DNA of 16,090 nt from Pseudomonadota bacterium (lineage in GTDB: Bacteria; Pseudomonadota; Alphaproteobacteria; Rhizobiales; Xanthobacteraceae). Position numbers and translations under genes: made by a program. This document shows, in pieces, positions 7,377 to 15,122 of this stretch. The stretch lies in contig JAEWIX010000085.1 of NCBI GenBank assembly GCA_023386885.1, forward strand, positions 1 to 16,090, given 5' to 3'. The notes under the pieces are model-generated. The model saw only the letters and a program-made list of their open reading frames with translations. It was not told the DNA's origin and ran no database searches. Every line of letters begins with the position of its first letter. Position 1 is the stretch's first letter.

Positions 7377-10300
7377 ATGCTGCACGATTGGGGCGTGATC
7401 GCCGCCGCGTTCTGCTACATCGGATTTCTGTTTGCGGTGGCCTATTACGGCGACCGGCCATCACGACGCCGTCGCGGCAACGGTGCCGGCCTGATCTATC
7501 CGCTGTCACTTGCGATCTACTGCACCTCGTGGACGTTCTTCGGATCGGTCGGCTTCGCGACCCGCAACAGCTTCGACTTCCTGGCGATCTACATCGGCCC
7601 GGTGATTATGATCGCGTTTTGCACGCCGCTGTTGCGGCGCGTGATCGAACTGGCAAAATCGCAGAACATCACCTCCACCGCCGACTTCATCGCAGCGCGC
7701 TACGGCAAGAGCCAGGCGGTGGCAGCGACCGTTGCGATCATCGCCATCATCGGCTCGGTCCCCTACATCGCCTTGCAGCTGAAGGCCGTCGGCTCCTCGC
7801 TCGAAACCATCATGGGCGAAGACCACGCCATCACCAGCGTTCCGATCGTCGGTGACATCGCACTCATCGTAACGCTGGCGATGGCAACCTTCGCGGTGCT
7901 GTTTGGCACCCGACAATCCGACGCCACCGAACATCAGCACGGGTTGATGCTGGCGGTCGCGACCGAGTCGATCGTCAAGCTCGTCGCATTCATTGCCGCC
8001 GGCGCTTTCGTCACATTCTGGATGTTCGGCCCGATCGAACTTTTCGAACGCGCGCTGAAGACGCCGGAAGCCGTGCGGGCCATGACCTACACGCCCTCGA
8101 TCGGCAATTTCCTGACGATGGTGCTACTGTCGTTCTTCGCCATCATGTTCCTGCCGCGCCAGTTTCACGTCAGCGTGGTGGAGAATTCCAACCTCGAAGA
8201 AGTCGAACGCGCACGCTGGCTGTTTCCACTCTATCTCGTCGCCATCAACCTGTTCGTCATTCCGATCGCGCTGGCCGGGCTGGTATCGTTCCCGTTCGGG
8301 TTGGTCGACAGCGACATGTTCGTGCTGGCCTTGCCGGTCGAAGGCAAGGCGCCGCTGCTCGCCGTCATCGTCTTCATCGGCGGACTGTCGGCCGCAACTG
8401 CGATGGTCATCGTGGAATGCGTCGCGCTGGCGATCATGGTTTCCAACGATCTGCTGATTCCGCTGATCCTGCCGCGCAACCCGCAGATCGCGAACAAGGA
8501 CTTTGGCAGGTTCGTGCTGAAGATCCGCCGCGTCGCGATCTTTGCCATTATGATCATGGCATATTTTTACTTTCGCGCGCTCGGCACCGCGCAACTGGCG
8601 GCGATCGGCCTGCTGTCGTTCGCGGCCATCGCACAGCTGGCACCTTCGTTCCTTGGCGGCTTGATCTGGCGGCGCGGAACGGCGCGCGGTGCCATCGGCG
8701 GCATGCTGGTCGGTTTTGCGGTGTGGACCTATACGCTGTTCCTGCCGAGTTTCATCGACGGCAGCACTGTCGGCATGCTGTTCATCCAGCACGGTCCGTT
8801 CGGCATCGAGGCACTGCGGCCGCAAGCGCTGTTCGGCGCCGAACTGCCACCGCTGATGCATGGCGTGCTGTGGAGCCTGTCGCTCAACATCCTGGCCTAT
8901 GTCGCATTCTCGTTGATGCGCCAGCCGTCCTCGATCGAGCGGCTGCAGGCCGATCTGTTCGTACCGAGCGAACTTGCGCCGATGGCACCTGCCTTCCGGC
9001 GTTGGCGCAGCACGGTGACGGTGCAGGACATCCACGGCACAGTGGCGCAGTATCTCGGCCCCGAACGCGCACGACAATCGTTCGAAACCTTCGCCGCCAG
9101 CCGGCGCATCAGCCTTGAACCGTCGGCGCCGGCGGAGTTCGAACTGCTGCAACACGCCGAACACCTGATCGCCTCATCGATCGGCGCGGCCTCGTCGCGG
9201 CTGGTATTGTCGCTGCTGCTGCGAAAGCGCACGCTTTCCGCCAAGGCAGCGCTGAAGCTGCTCGACGATTCCCATGCCGCGCTTCATTTCAATCGCGAGA
9301 TCCTCCAGACCGCGCTCAATCACGTGCGACAAGGCATCGCCGTTTTCGATCCCGACCTGCAACTGATCTGTTCCAACCATCAGTTCGGTGAAATCCTCGG
9401 CCTGCCGTCGCATATCGTCCAGATCGGCATTCCCCTGCGCGAGATTCTGGACTTCCTTGGTGCCACCAGCACCGCCGCATCCGACCGCCACACCTTCACC
9501 GAAGTTCGCCTGGTGACCTGGACCACCGAAGGCGAACCCTATCTCGAGCGGATGCCGACCCGGCAGATCGTCATCGAAGTCCGTGCCAACCGAATGCCCG
9601 ACGGCGGGCTGGTGATCACCTTCTCCGATGTCACGCCGAGCTTTGAGGCCGCCGAGGCGCTGGAGCGCGCCAACGCCACGCTGGAGCGCCGCGTTCGCGT
9701 ACGCACCGAGGAATTGACCCGGCTCAATTCCGAACTGGCGCAAGCCAAAAGCGTCGCCGAAGACGCCAACCTGTCGAAGACGCGGTTTCTCGCGGCGGCC
9801 AGCCACGACATTCTGCAACCGCTCAATGCCGCGCGCCTTTACGTCACAAGTCTGGTCGAACGGCAAAGTGCCGGCGAAGACGCCCGACTTGTTGAGAACA
9901 TCGACGATTCGCTCGAAGCCATCGAGGAGATTCTCGGCGCGCTGCTGGACATCTCTCGGCTCGATGCCGGCGCGATGACGCCATCGGTCGGCAGCTTCCG
10001 GATCGGCGATCTGATGCGGTCGCTGGAAATCGAGTTCACACCGATTGCGCGTGCCAAGGGGATCGATCTGACCTTCGTGTCGTGCTCGTTGCCGGTGGAA
10101 TCCGACCGCCTGATGCTGCGACGCTTGCTGCAGAATCTGATTTCCAATGCGATCAAATACACGTTGCAGGGCCGCGTGCTGGTCGGCTGCCGGCGGCGCG
10201 GGGAGTCATTGCAGATCGTTATCCACGACACCGGCGTCGGCGTGCCGGCGATCAAGCGCAGCGAAATCTTCAAGGAGTTTCATCGCCTCGAGCAAGGCGC

Positions 10301-10880
10301 GCGGATCGCGCGTGGTCTCGGCCTCGGGCTATCCATCGTCGAGCGTCTGGCGCGGATGCTGAATCACGGCATCGCGCTCGATGCCAATAGCGCCGGCGGC
10401 ACCGTATTCTCGGTCACCGTACCGATCGCCAAGGCCGTGACGACTCACACCCCGGTTGTGACCAGCAACACGCCGGTGGCGCGAAGTTCGATGAGCGGCG
10501 CGCTGATCGTCTGCATCGAAAACGATCTCGCCATTCTCGATGGCATGAAAACTCTGCTAACGGCGTGGGATGCCGACGTGCTGGTCGCTGCCGATCCGGA
10601 AGCGGCCATCGAAGCCATCGCCACGCGCGGCGACAAAATCACGGGCCTTCTGGTCGATTATCATCTCGATCGCGGCAACGGCATCGCCGCCATCCGCGAA
10701 CTCCGCCGCAAATACGCCCGCAGCATTCCGGCGATCCTGATAACCGCGGACCGTAGCCCGCATGTCCGCACCGCAGCCGCGCAGGAAAAAATCGCTGTGC
10801 TCAACAAGCCGGTGAAACCCGCATCACTGCGGGCGCTGCTCGGACAATGGCGAACGCAACAGATGGCGGCTGCGGAATAG
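7377..10880 (+). CDS. SLC5-type transporter/PAS/hybrid histidine kinase with receiver (CrbS/CbrA-like)
   Basis: An 1167-residue inner-membrane sensor kinase. Residues 1 to about 510 form a sodium/solute symporter (SLC5) domain of about 13 helices. A STAC-like linker follows (about 546-612, QYLGPERARQSF...SSIGAASSRLVL), then PAS (about 640-755), a coiled coil (LERANATLERRVRVRTEEL), HisKA with H810 (AASHDILQPLNAARLY), and HATPase with N-box (LLQNLISNAIKYT, about 915-930), DTGVGVP and GLGLGLSIVERL. A C-terminal receiver has D1094 (LLVDYHLD) and a KP lysine. Length and order match the CrbS/MxtR sensors that control acetyl-CoA synthetase in Vibrio and Pseudomonas. Acetate or a related nutrient is thus a reasonable inferred signal. 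ATG 7377 follows GGGG by 8 bases; GTG 7374 is also possible. The frame is open back to ATG 7263, but that stretch is promoter-like. A CrbR-type regulator lies next to its 3' end. Confidence 0.93.
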   Translation: MLHDWGVIAAAFCYIGFLFAVAYYGDRPSRRRRGNGAGLIYPLSLAIYCTSWTFFGSVGFATRNSFDFLAIYIGPVIMIAFCTPLLRRVIELAKSQNITSTADFIAARYGKSQAVAATVAIIAIIGSVPYIALQLKAVGSSLETIMGEDHAITSVPIVGDIALIVTLAMATFAVLFGTRQSDATEHQHGLMLAVATESIVKLVAFIAAGAFVTFWMFGPIELFERALKTPEAVRAMTYTPSIGNFLTMVLLSFFAIMFLPRQFHVSVVENSNLEEVERARWLFPLYLVAINLFVIPIALAGLVSFPFGLVDSDMFVLALPVEGKAPLLAVIVFIGGLSAATAMVIVECVALAIMVSNDLLIPLILPRNPQIANKDFGRFVLKIRRVAIFAIMIMAYFYFRALGTAQLAAIGLLSFAAIAQLAPSFLGGLIWRRGTARGAIGGMLVGFAVWTYTLFLPSFIDGSTVGMLFIQHGPFGIEALRPQALFGAELPPLMHGVLWSLSLNILAYVAFSLMRQPSSIERLQADLFVPSELAPMAPAFRRWRSTVTVQDIHGTVAQYLGPERARQSFETFAASRRISLEPSAPAEFELLQHAEHLIASSIGAASSRLVLSLLLRKRTLSAKAALKLLDDSHAALHFNREILQTALNHVRQGIAVFDPDLQLICSNHQFGEILGLPSHIVQIGIPLREILDFLGATSTAASDRHTFTEVRLVTWTTEGEPYLERMPTRQIVIEVRANRMPDGGLVITFSDVTPSFEAAEALERANATLERRVRVRTEELTRLNSELAQAKSVAEDANLSKTRFLAAASHDILQPLNAARLYVTSLVERQSAGEDARLVENIDDSLEAIEEILGALLDISRLDAGAMTPSVGSFRIGDLMRSLEIEFTPIARAKGIDLTFVSCSLPVESDRLMLRRLLQNLISNAIKYTLQGRVLVGCRRRGESLQIVIHDTGVGVPAIKRSEIFKEFHRLEQGARIARGLGLGLSIVERLARMLNHGIALDANSAGGTVFSVTVPIAKAVTTHTPVVTSNTPVARSSMSGALIVCIENDLAILDGMKTLLTAWDADVLVAADPEAAIEAIATRGDKITGLLVDYHLDRGNGIAAIRELRRKYARSIPAILITADRSPHVRTAAAQEKIAVLNKPVKPASLRALLGQWRTQQMAAAE

Positions 10881-10911
10881 CGGCGTTTCCTCAAAAAATT
10901 TGGAAGAAGCG

Positions 10912-11589
10912 TCAGCGCGGCGCCACGTCACCCGTGCGCCACTGTCCGCCGGAAATCTTCGCGGCGGCGATCACCGCCTGAGTGCGGCTTTCGACGCCGA
11001 GCTTTTGCAGGATTGCCGAGACGTGCGCCTTGATGGTTGCTTCCGACACGCCAAGCTCATAGGCGATCTGCTTATTGAGCAGACCTTCCGACAGCATCAT
11101 CAACACGCGCACCTGCTGCGGCGTCAGCGTGACCAACCGGTCACGCAGTCGCGTCATCTCCGGATCGGCGGCTGCGGCCAGATCGACGTCCGGCGGAATC
11201 CAGACATCGCCGGCCATCACCTTCACCAGCGCATCGCGCAACGTCTCGACCCCGAACCGTTTCGGAATGAAACCCGACGCGCCGAACTCCAGCGAGCTTC
11301 GGATGGTCGCCAGATCGTCGCTCGCGGACACGATCACCACCGGGATCGCCGGATATTGCGCCCGCAGATAGATCAATCCGGAAAAACCGCTGATGCCCGG
11401 CATCGACAGGTCGAGGAGCACCATGTCGACCTCGGAATTGTTGCCGAGCAGTGCGGTGAGTTCTTCAAACGAGCCCGCCTCGTCGATCTGCACCGATGCG
11501 ACCACGCTTGCGACGGCTTGTCGCAGCGCATCGCGAAACATCGGATGATCGTCGGCAATGACGAGATGGGTACTGGCGATTGCGTTCAT
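10912..11589 (-). CDS. LuxR-family response regulator (CrbR/ErdR/AgmR-like)
   Basis: A 225-residue receiver plus HTH regulator. Receiver landmarks: DDHP at 13-16, phosphoacceptor D60 (MVLLDLSMPGISGFSG), S88 in VIVSAS and K110 in FIPK. GFSGLIYLRAQYP and GASGFIPK are the signature I associate with ErdR/AgmR/CrbR, partners of CrbS-type kinases in acetate and ethanol metabolism. The HTH lies at about 152-205 (LTPQQVRVLMMLSEGLLNKQ, then SEATIKAHVSAILQKLGV). It converges on the hybrid kinase gene with 31 bases between the stops, which supports a kinase-regulator pair. The ATG at 11587-11589 has only a weak ribosome site, but the DDHP motif sits at the usual distance from it. Target genes (for example acs) are not in the window. 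Confidence 0.92.
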   Translation of the reverse strand: MNAIASTHLVIADDHPMFRDALRQAVASVVASVQIDEAGSFEELTALLGNNSEVDMVLLDLSMPGISGFSGLIYLRAQYPAIPVVIVSASDDLATIRSSLEFGASGFIPKRFGVETLRDALVKVMAGDVWIPPDVDLAAAADPEMTRLRDRLVTLTPQQVRVLMMLSEGLLNKQIAYELGVSEATIKAHVSAILQKLGVESRTQAVIAAAKISGGQWRTGDVAPR

Positions 11590-11676
11590 TCAGACTAATG
11601 GTCAATGAGTTGAGCGGCCGGTTGCGCACGAAACCGCAAGCGGATCATTAGCCGATACTCACCCGGATCGATGACT

Positions 11677-11796
11677 TCATGCAAGCGGCCTGTTCCATTT
11701 CGATGCAAGGGAGTTAACGCGCGTCGGCAAATCTCCCCGCGTCTCGGCGACAGCCTGCCCGAAAATATCCGCGGAAGCGCGCATTATCGCGCACAT
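11677..11796 (-). CDS. Candidate small ORF (39 residues), unproven
   Basis: Reading leftward from ATG 11794-11796 there is a 39-codon ORF ending in TGA at 11677-11679. It starts MCAIMRASADIFGQAVAETR and ends WNRPLA. GAGGAG lies only 3-6 bases before the ATG, a plausible but tight ribosome site. It lies 28 bases after the yjbQ stop and 87 bases before the regulator start, on the same strand as both, so it could be an independent small gene or a leader peptide for the regulator. Roughly two thirds of third codon positions are G or C, not clearly different from chance in this GC-rich DNA. I recognise no family. The rest of the 235-base gap 11590-11824 shows only a GCGCG/CGCGC hairpin (11777-11792) inside this ORF. 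Confidence 0.3.
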   Translation of the reverse strand: MCAIMRASADIFGQAVAETRGDLPTRVNSLASKWNRPLA

Positions 11797-11824
11797 GATC
11801 TCCTCAGTGGCGATTGCCCAGGAC

Positions 11825-12244
11825 TTATTTGCCCATGACTTGCAGCACAACCTCGCGCCGATGCGGCCGGCAGCGATGCTCGATCAGATAGATCGCCTGC
11901 CAGGTGCCGAGCGCCAGTCGTCCATCTAGCACCGGAACCTGAAGCGACACCGCCGTCAGCATCGTGCGGATATGCGCGGGCATATCGTCGGGACCTTCGG
12001 TATCGTGGGTCCAGCCGCCGTCCTCGGGCGCCAGCCGATCCAGCGCGGTGCCAAGATCGACCCGCACCGAGGGATCAGCGTTTTCCTGAATCGTCAGCGA
12101 GGCCGAGGTGTGGCGGCAGAACAGCGTCAGCAGCCCCTCGCCGATGCCTGACCTCTCGATGAAGGCTTGCACCTCGGCTGTCAGATCGATGAACCCTTGC
12201 CCGCGCGTCGGCACCGTCAACACGGTCGAAGTCAACGTATCCAT
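11825..12244 (-). CDS. yjbQ: YjbQ family protein (UPF0047; secondary thiamine-phosphate synthase type)
   Basis: A 139-residue cytoplasmic protein of the widespread UPF0047/YjbQ family. Members show weak thiamine-phosphate synthase activity, but their main role is unsettled. The family signatures are all present: FCRHTSASLTIQENADPSVRVDL with H45, WTHDTEGPDDMPAHIR with H80 and H91, and LGTWQAIYLIEHR. Length equals the family norm. The start is ATG 12242-12244, with GGACAGG upstream; the GTG directly before it is an equal alternative that adds one residue. It lies 52 bases after the secreted coiled-coil gene on the same strand, so the two may share a transcript. Confidence 0.93.
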   Translation of the reverse strand: MDTLTSTVLTVPTRGQGFIDLTAEVQAFIERSGIGEGLLTLFCRHTSASLTIQENADPSVRVDLGTALDRLAPEDGGWTHDTEGPDDMPAHIRTMLTAVSLQVPVLDGRLALGTWQAIYLIEHRCRPHRREVVLQVMGK

Positions 12245-12296
12245 CACGCCTGTCCGGAAGGGTTATCAAAACGCACGCGCACGATCCGCCACGACA

Positions 12297-12884
12297 TCAT
12301 ATCTTGCCGGAGACATCCTTCTGCACGCGATCCGCCATCTCGACGAGACGACGCCATGCGCGCTCAAGAAAACTCATCGCCCGCTCAATGTCGCGATCGC
12401 TCGGCAATGTCAGTTCGAGCTTGCGTTCGGAATCAGCGGACTTCTCGTCACTCTTTGACGAATCCTTGGAGGAGTCCTTGGGCGTGTCCTTGCGCAGCGA
12501 ATCAGCTTTCGGCAGCGCGTCCTCGATTTTCCCCGTTGCTGAATCGCGTTGCGCCAGTTGCGCGCGCAGCGCCGCGTTGTCCTTCTGTAGTCGTCCTATT
12601 TCAGTATCGAGCGCTTCGCGCTCGTCCGGCATCGCATAGCACGCCCAGCCGATCCGCTTGTTGTTGCAGGTCGACATCGTCCCGGTGCGGGTGTCGAGCC
12701 GCAACACACCGTCAGCTACCGGCGCAAGTGTGTAGCGACCATTTTCAGTGTCCGGCATCGATTGCGCATGTGCGACTACCGGCGCCACCAAGGCGCTGCA
12801 GAGCAGCGCGCGCAACAGCAATGCGGCTCCGTCAAAGGTGCGGCCGACCGATACGCTTCGATGCTTGATGCCCACGATCGCCAT
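12297..12884 (-). CDS. Secreted coiled-coil protein of unknown function
   Basis: A 195-residue protein. It has a long signal peptide with a hydrophobic core at about 20-40 (LLLRALLCSALVAPVVAHA) and a likely cleavage after AHA at 40. A short domain follows (about 49-86, GRYTLAPVADGVLRLDTRTG then a segment with C73 and C82), which would be periplasmic and could be disulfide-bonded. Next come a coiled coil (about 88-112), a Lys/Asp/Ser-rich linker (about 125-150) and a C-terminal helix (RDIERAMSFLERAWRRLVEM). I associate the G-R-Y-x-L-x-P-V...LRLDT...C...GWAC pattern with alphaproteobacterial envelope proteins of unknown role. ATG 12884 has GGAG 7 bases upstream, so it is preferred over the TTG at 12902. 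Genes on either side on the same strand are 40 and 52 bases away. Confidence 0.85.
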   Translation of the reverse strand: MAIVGIKHRSVSVGRTFDGAALLLRALLCSALVAPVVAHAQSMPDTENGRYTLAPVADGVLRLDTRTGTMSTCNNKRIGWACYAMPDEREALDTEIGRLQKDNAALRAQLAQRDSATGKIEDALPKADSLRKDTPKDSSKDSSKSDEKSADSERKLELTLPSDRDIERAMSFLERAWRRLVEMADRVQKDVSGKI

Positions 12885-12924
12885 GCACGTTCTCCGCTTC
12901 AATCAGACGCGTGCCAAAGGCCCA

Positions 12925-13548
12925 TCAAGGTTTCGGCCGATAAGCCGCACGCCCGGATTTCAACGCATCCGCCAGCAATTCGATCCGGTCCTGCCCCCAG
13001 AACACTTCGCCGTCGAGCACGTAAGCCGGCGAGCCGAACACATCAGCCGCCAACGCATCCTGCCGATTTTGCTCATAGATGGCACTCACCGCATCGCTCG
13101 CTGAACGCTCCACCAACTCGCCGCCCGGCAATTCCGCTTCGTCCGCCAATCGACGCACCACGTTGGCATCGGCAAGATCGAGCTGGTCTTCCCAGACCGC
13201 CGCGTAGACCCGACGCAAAAAGCCGTCCGGATCGCGCCCGGCGGCAGCCGCGGCGATCACCACGCCATCGGCCAAGCGCGCGTTGAACGGCCAGTGCTTG
13301 GGCTGCAAATGAAAATTCAGGCCACGTTTGTCGCGCCAGCGCTGCAGTTCCACCATCCGGTAACGCTGCCGCACCGGATGACGCTTCATCAAAGGCAGGC
13401 CGCCGGTTTCGGAAAACAGGTCGATCAACACCACCGGCTTGTGATTTACCTTGAGATCATAAGTACTTACCAGGTCACGGAAGAGCTTGTGACCGATATA
13501 GGCCCAGGGCGATTGAAACGAAAAGTAGTAGTCGATCGAACGTGACAT
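12925..13548 (-). CDS. DsbA-family / 2-hydroxychromene-2-carboxylate isomerase-like protein
   Basis: A 207-residue thioredoxin-fold protein of the HCCA isomerase (NahD)/GST-kappa type. The N-terminal FSFQSPWAYIGH carries Ser13 where thiol oxidoreductases have CxxC, so it is expected to be a glutathione-dependent isomerase or transferase, not a disulfide oxidase. The fold's cis-Pro is P174 in DVFGSPAYVLDGEVFWGQDR, and KHWPFNARLADGVVIAA is typical of the insert domain. In naphthalene degraders the enzyme isomerises hydroxychromene carboxylate, but no aromatic pathway genes are near, so the substrate here is unknown. ATG 13546-13548 has GGAG 5 bases upstream; an open extension to 13623 lacks family similarity. 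There is no signal peptide, so it is cytoplasmic. It is likely first in a leftward operon with the two genes downstream. Confidence 0.92.
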   Translation of the reverse strand: MSRSIDYYFSFQSPWAYIGHKLFRDLVSTYDLKVNHKPVVLIDLFSETGGLPLMKRHPVRQRYRMVELQRWRDKRGLNFHLQPKHWPFNARLADGVVIAAAAAGRDPDGFLRRVYAAVWEDQLDLADANVVRRLADEAELPGGELVERSASDAVSAIYEQNRQDALAADVFGSPAYVLDGEVFWGQDRIELLADALKSGRAAYRPKP

Positions 13549-13740
13549 GCTTACTCCGGCAAAACAGGACGAGGCACCGCGTCCCCATCCCAACAGAGCT
13601 GTCGGAGCGGAACAAGAGGACATTCCGCACAGCTCGGCCCCAACTGCGCCGGCACTCCGCTGCGGCGATCTCGCGCATCATCTTCGATGCACTCGAATAA
13701 ATCTTGACAAATCAATGCACTAACGGACTTTTCGGCAATC

Positions 13741-13769
13741 TTGACTTGGTGCGATGCCGTCAGTATGGT
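13741..13769 (+). promoter_or_regulatory. Candidate sigma-70 promoter for the F0 ATP synthase operon
   Basis: TTGACT (13741-13746) and TATGGT (13764-13769) are separated by 17 bases, giving a start near 13776 and a leader of about 63 bases before atpI. A second TTGACA at 13704-13709 has no matching -10. The other sequence in 13549-13838, between the divergent isomerase and atpI genes, shows no convincing gene. Open frames crossing it on the minus strand would run through this promoter and look spurious. Confidence 0.45.
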
Positions 13770-13838
13770 CCGCGCGGATTTTAAGGGTTGTGGGGCGCGT
13801 TTTCCTTCATTTTGACCTCCTTTCAGGTGTCGACAGCC

Positions 13839-14249
13839 ATGGCGAACGGCACACAGCACGGCGGATCAAATCATGACGGAGCATCCGGCAAACCGCTCCC
13901 TGACGATGCTGCGCTTTCCGCAAGACTTGGACGTCTCGATCAACGGTTATCCTCGCTGAAGGACACCCGGAAATCCGAGGCGGACATTGGCGAACGGCAA
14001 AACCAGGACGCGTCGGCTCGGGCTTCGGCGCTGGCTCGCGGGTTTCGCCTGTCGTCCGAGCTGGTTGCGGGAGTTGCTGTCGGTGCAGCCATCGGCTGGG
14101 GGTTTGACTATCTGCTATCGACCTCGCCGTGGGGTCTCATCGTGTTTTTCCTTCTCGGCTTCGCCGCCGGAGTGATCAACTTGATGCGGGTCGCGGGGGT
14201 GGTTCCTGACGTACACGATCGTGTAACCGGTCCCCCGCGGGACCAATGA
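13839..14249 (+). CDS. atpI: ATP synthase accessory protein AtpI
   Basis: A 136-residue small membrane protein at the head of the F0 operon. AtpI assists assembly of the c-ring and/or Mg2+ supply. The first 70 residues are polar and contain a predicted helix (ARLGRLDQRLSSLKDTRKSE). Two membrane helices follow at about 74-93 (ELVAGVAVGAAIGWGFDYLL) and 98-116 (WGLIVFFLLGFAAGVINLM), the AtpI hairpin with Gly-rich first helix. ATG 13839 is the chosen start, with AGGTG about 9 bases upstream; an in-frame start at 13788 would lie within the leader. The gene is followed by three short hairpins before atpB. Confidence 0.93.
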   Translation: MANGTQHGGSNHDGASGKPLPDDAALSARLGRLDQRLSSLKDTRKSEADIGERQNQDASARASALARGFRLSSELVAGVAVGAAIGWGFDYLLSTSPWGLIVFFLLGFAAGVINLMRVAGVVPDVHDRVTGPPRDQ

Positions 14250-14299
14250 TTTTCAAGCGCCAGCGCGGCTGGCGACCTTCAGATGCCAGCTCCGCTGGC
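14229..14299 (+). repeat. Three hairpins at the atpI-atpB junction, two of them tandem repeats
   Basis: Hairpin 1, GGTCCC/GGGACC (14229-14244), overlaps the atpI end. Hairpin 2 is CGCCAGC/GCTGGCG with a 3-base loop (14258-14274). Hairpin 3 is GCCAGC/GCTGGC with a 3-base loop (14285-14299). Hairpins 2 and 3 are near-copies, GCCAGCgcgGCTGGCGA and GCCAGCtccGCTGGCGA, 26 bases apart. None has a T-run, so they are not simple terminators. Confidence 0.6.
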
Positions 14300-14327
14300 G
14301 AACGATGACGAGAGAGCGGCCGGCGAT

Positions 14328-15074
14328 ATGGATCCGATCCATCAATTCCAGATCAAGAACCTCTTCACGATCGGCACCTTCGGCGGCCACGAGATCGCCT
14401 TCACCAATTCCGCGGCCTACATGGTGCTGGCCGTCGTGCTGACCGCAGCCCTGATGCTGGGCGGCACTGCCGGACGGCGGCTGGTACCGAGCCGTATGCA
14501 GTCGATGGCGGAACTGACCTACGAATTCGTCGCCGACATGCTGCGCTCGACCGCCGGCGAACACGGCATGAAGTTTTTCCCGCTGGTGTTCTCCATCTTC
14601 ATGTTCGTTTTCGTCTCGAACATGGTCGGCATCATCCCCTACACCTTCACCATCTCCAGCCACATCATCGTCACCGTTGCGTTGGCGCTGTTGGTGTTCT
14701 TCACCGTCATCATTTACGGCCTCTACAAGAACGGCCTGAAGTTCTTCAAACTGTTCGTGCCTCACGGCATTCCGATGGCGATCCTACCGCTGGTGGTGGC
14801 CATCGAGATCATTTCGTTCCTGTCGCGGCCGGTGTCGCACAGTGTTCGTCTGTTCGCGAACATGCTGGCCGGTCACATCACGCTGAAGGTGTTCGCGAGC
14901 TTCATCACGATGCTGGGCGCGCTCGGCATCGCCGGTGTCGCTGGCGCCGTGCTGCCGCTGGCACTGACCATCGCGCTGAGCGCGCTCGAACTGCTGGTCG
15001 CGGCGTTGCAAGCCTACGTCTTCGCCATCCTCACCTGCATCTATCTCAACGATGCAATCCATCCGGGCCATTAA
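14328..15074 (+). CDS. atpB: ATP synthase F0 subunit a
   Basis: A 248-residue integral membrane subunit that forms the proton half-channels against the c-ring. The start MDPIHQFQIKNLFTIG matches the family N-terminus; an in-frame ATG at 14283 lies inside a hairpin repeat and is unlikely. The essential channel arginine is R174 in SHSVRLFANMLAGHITLKVF. FVSNMVGIIPYTFT and ALELLVAALQAYVFAILTCI are further conserved helices, and 5-6 membrane segments are visible. It is the second gene of the F0 operon, 78 bases after atpI and 48 bases before atpE. The ribosome site is weak (GAGAG at about 15 bases), which may keep synthesis low relative to subunit c. Confidence 0.97.
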   Translation: MDPIHQFQIKNLFTIGTFGGHEIAFTNSAAYMVLAVVLTAALMLGGTAGRRLVPSRMQSMAELTYEFVADMLRSTAGEHGMKFFPLVFSIFMFVFVSNMVGIIPYTFTISSHIIVTVALALLVFFTVIIYGLYKNGLKFFKLFVPHGIPMAILPLVVAIEIISFLSRPVSHSVRLFANMLAGHITLKVFASFITMLGALGIAGVAGAVLPLALTIALSALELLVAALQAYVFAILTCIYLNDAIHPGH

Positions 15075-15122
15075 GGCTCGCGTTTTCCAAGCAACCTCAA
15101 GCAAACACACGAAGGAGCTACT

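Noticed and set aside
8124..9164. 346-codon open frame on the minus strand inside the hybrid kinase gene
   Set aside because: It is fully antisense to a well-supported SLC5 domain. Its protein is rich in Arg, Asp, Gln and His, as expected from a shadow frame in GC-rich DNA.
10881..10911. TTTCC...GGAAG dyad as a shared terminator between the convergent kinase and regulator genes
   Set aside because: The stem is only about 4-5 bp with an AT loop, too weak to call.
10900..11598. 232-codon open frame antisense to the CrbR-like regulator
   Set aside because: The opposite strand encodes an intact receiver-HTH protein; this frame shows no family motifs.
13704..13715. TTGACAAATCAA as a FixK/FNR site upstream of atpI
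   Set aside because: The half-sites TTGA and TCAA are only 4 bases apart; FixK/FNR boxes need 6. It is more likely a chance dyad overlapping a TTGACA element.
13551..13859. 102-codon minus-strand frame between the isomerase gene and atpI
   Set aside because: It would run through the likely ATP synthase promoter and overlap the start of atpI and the isomerase ribosome site; no family resemblance.
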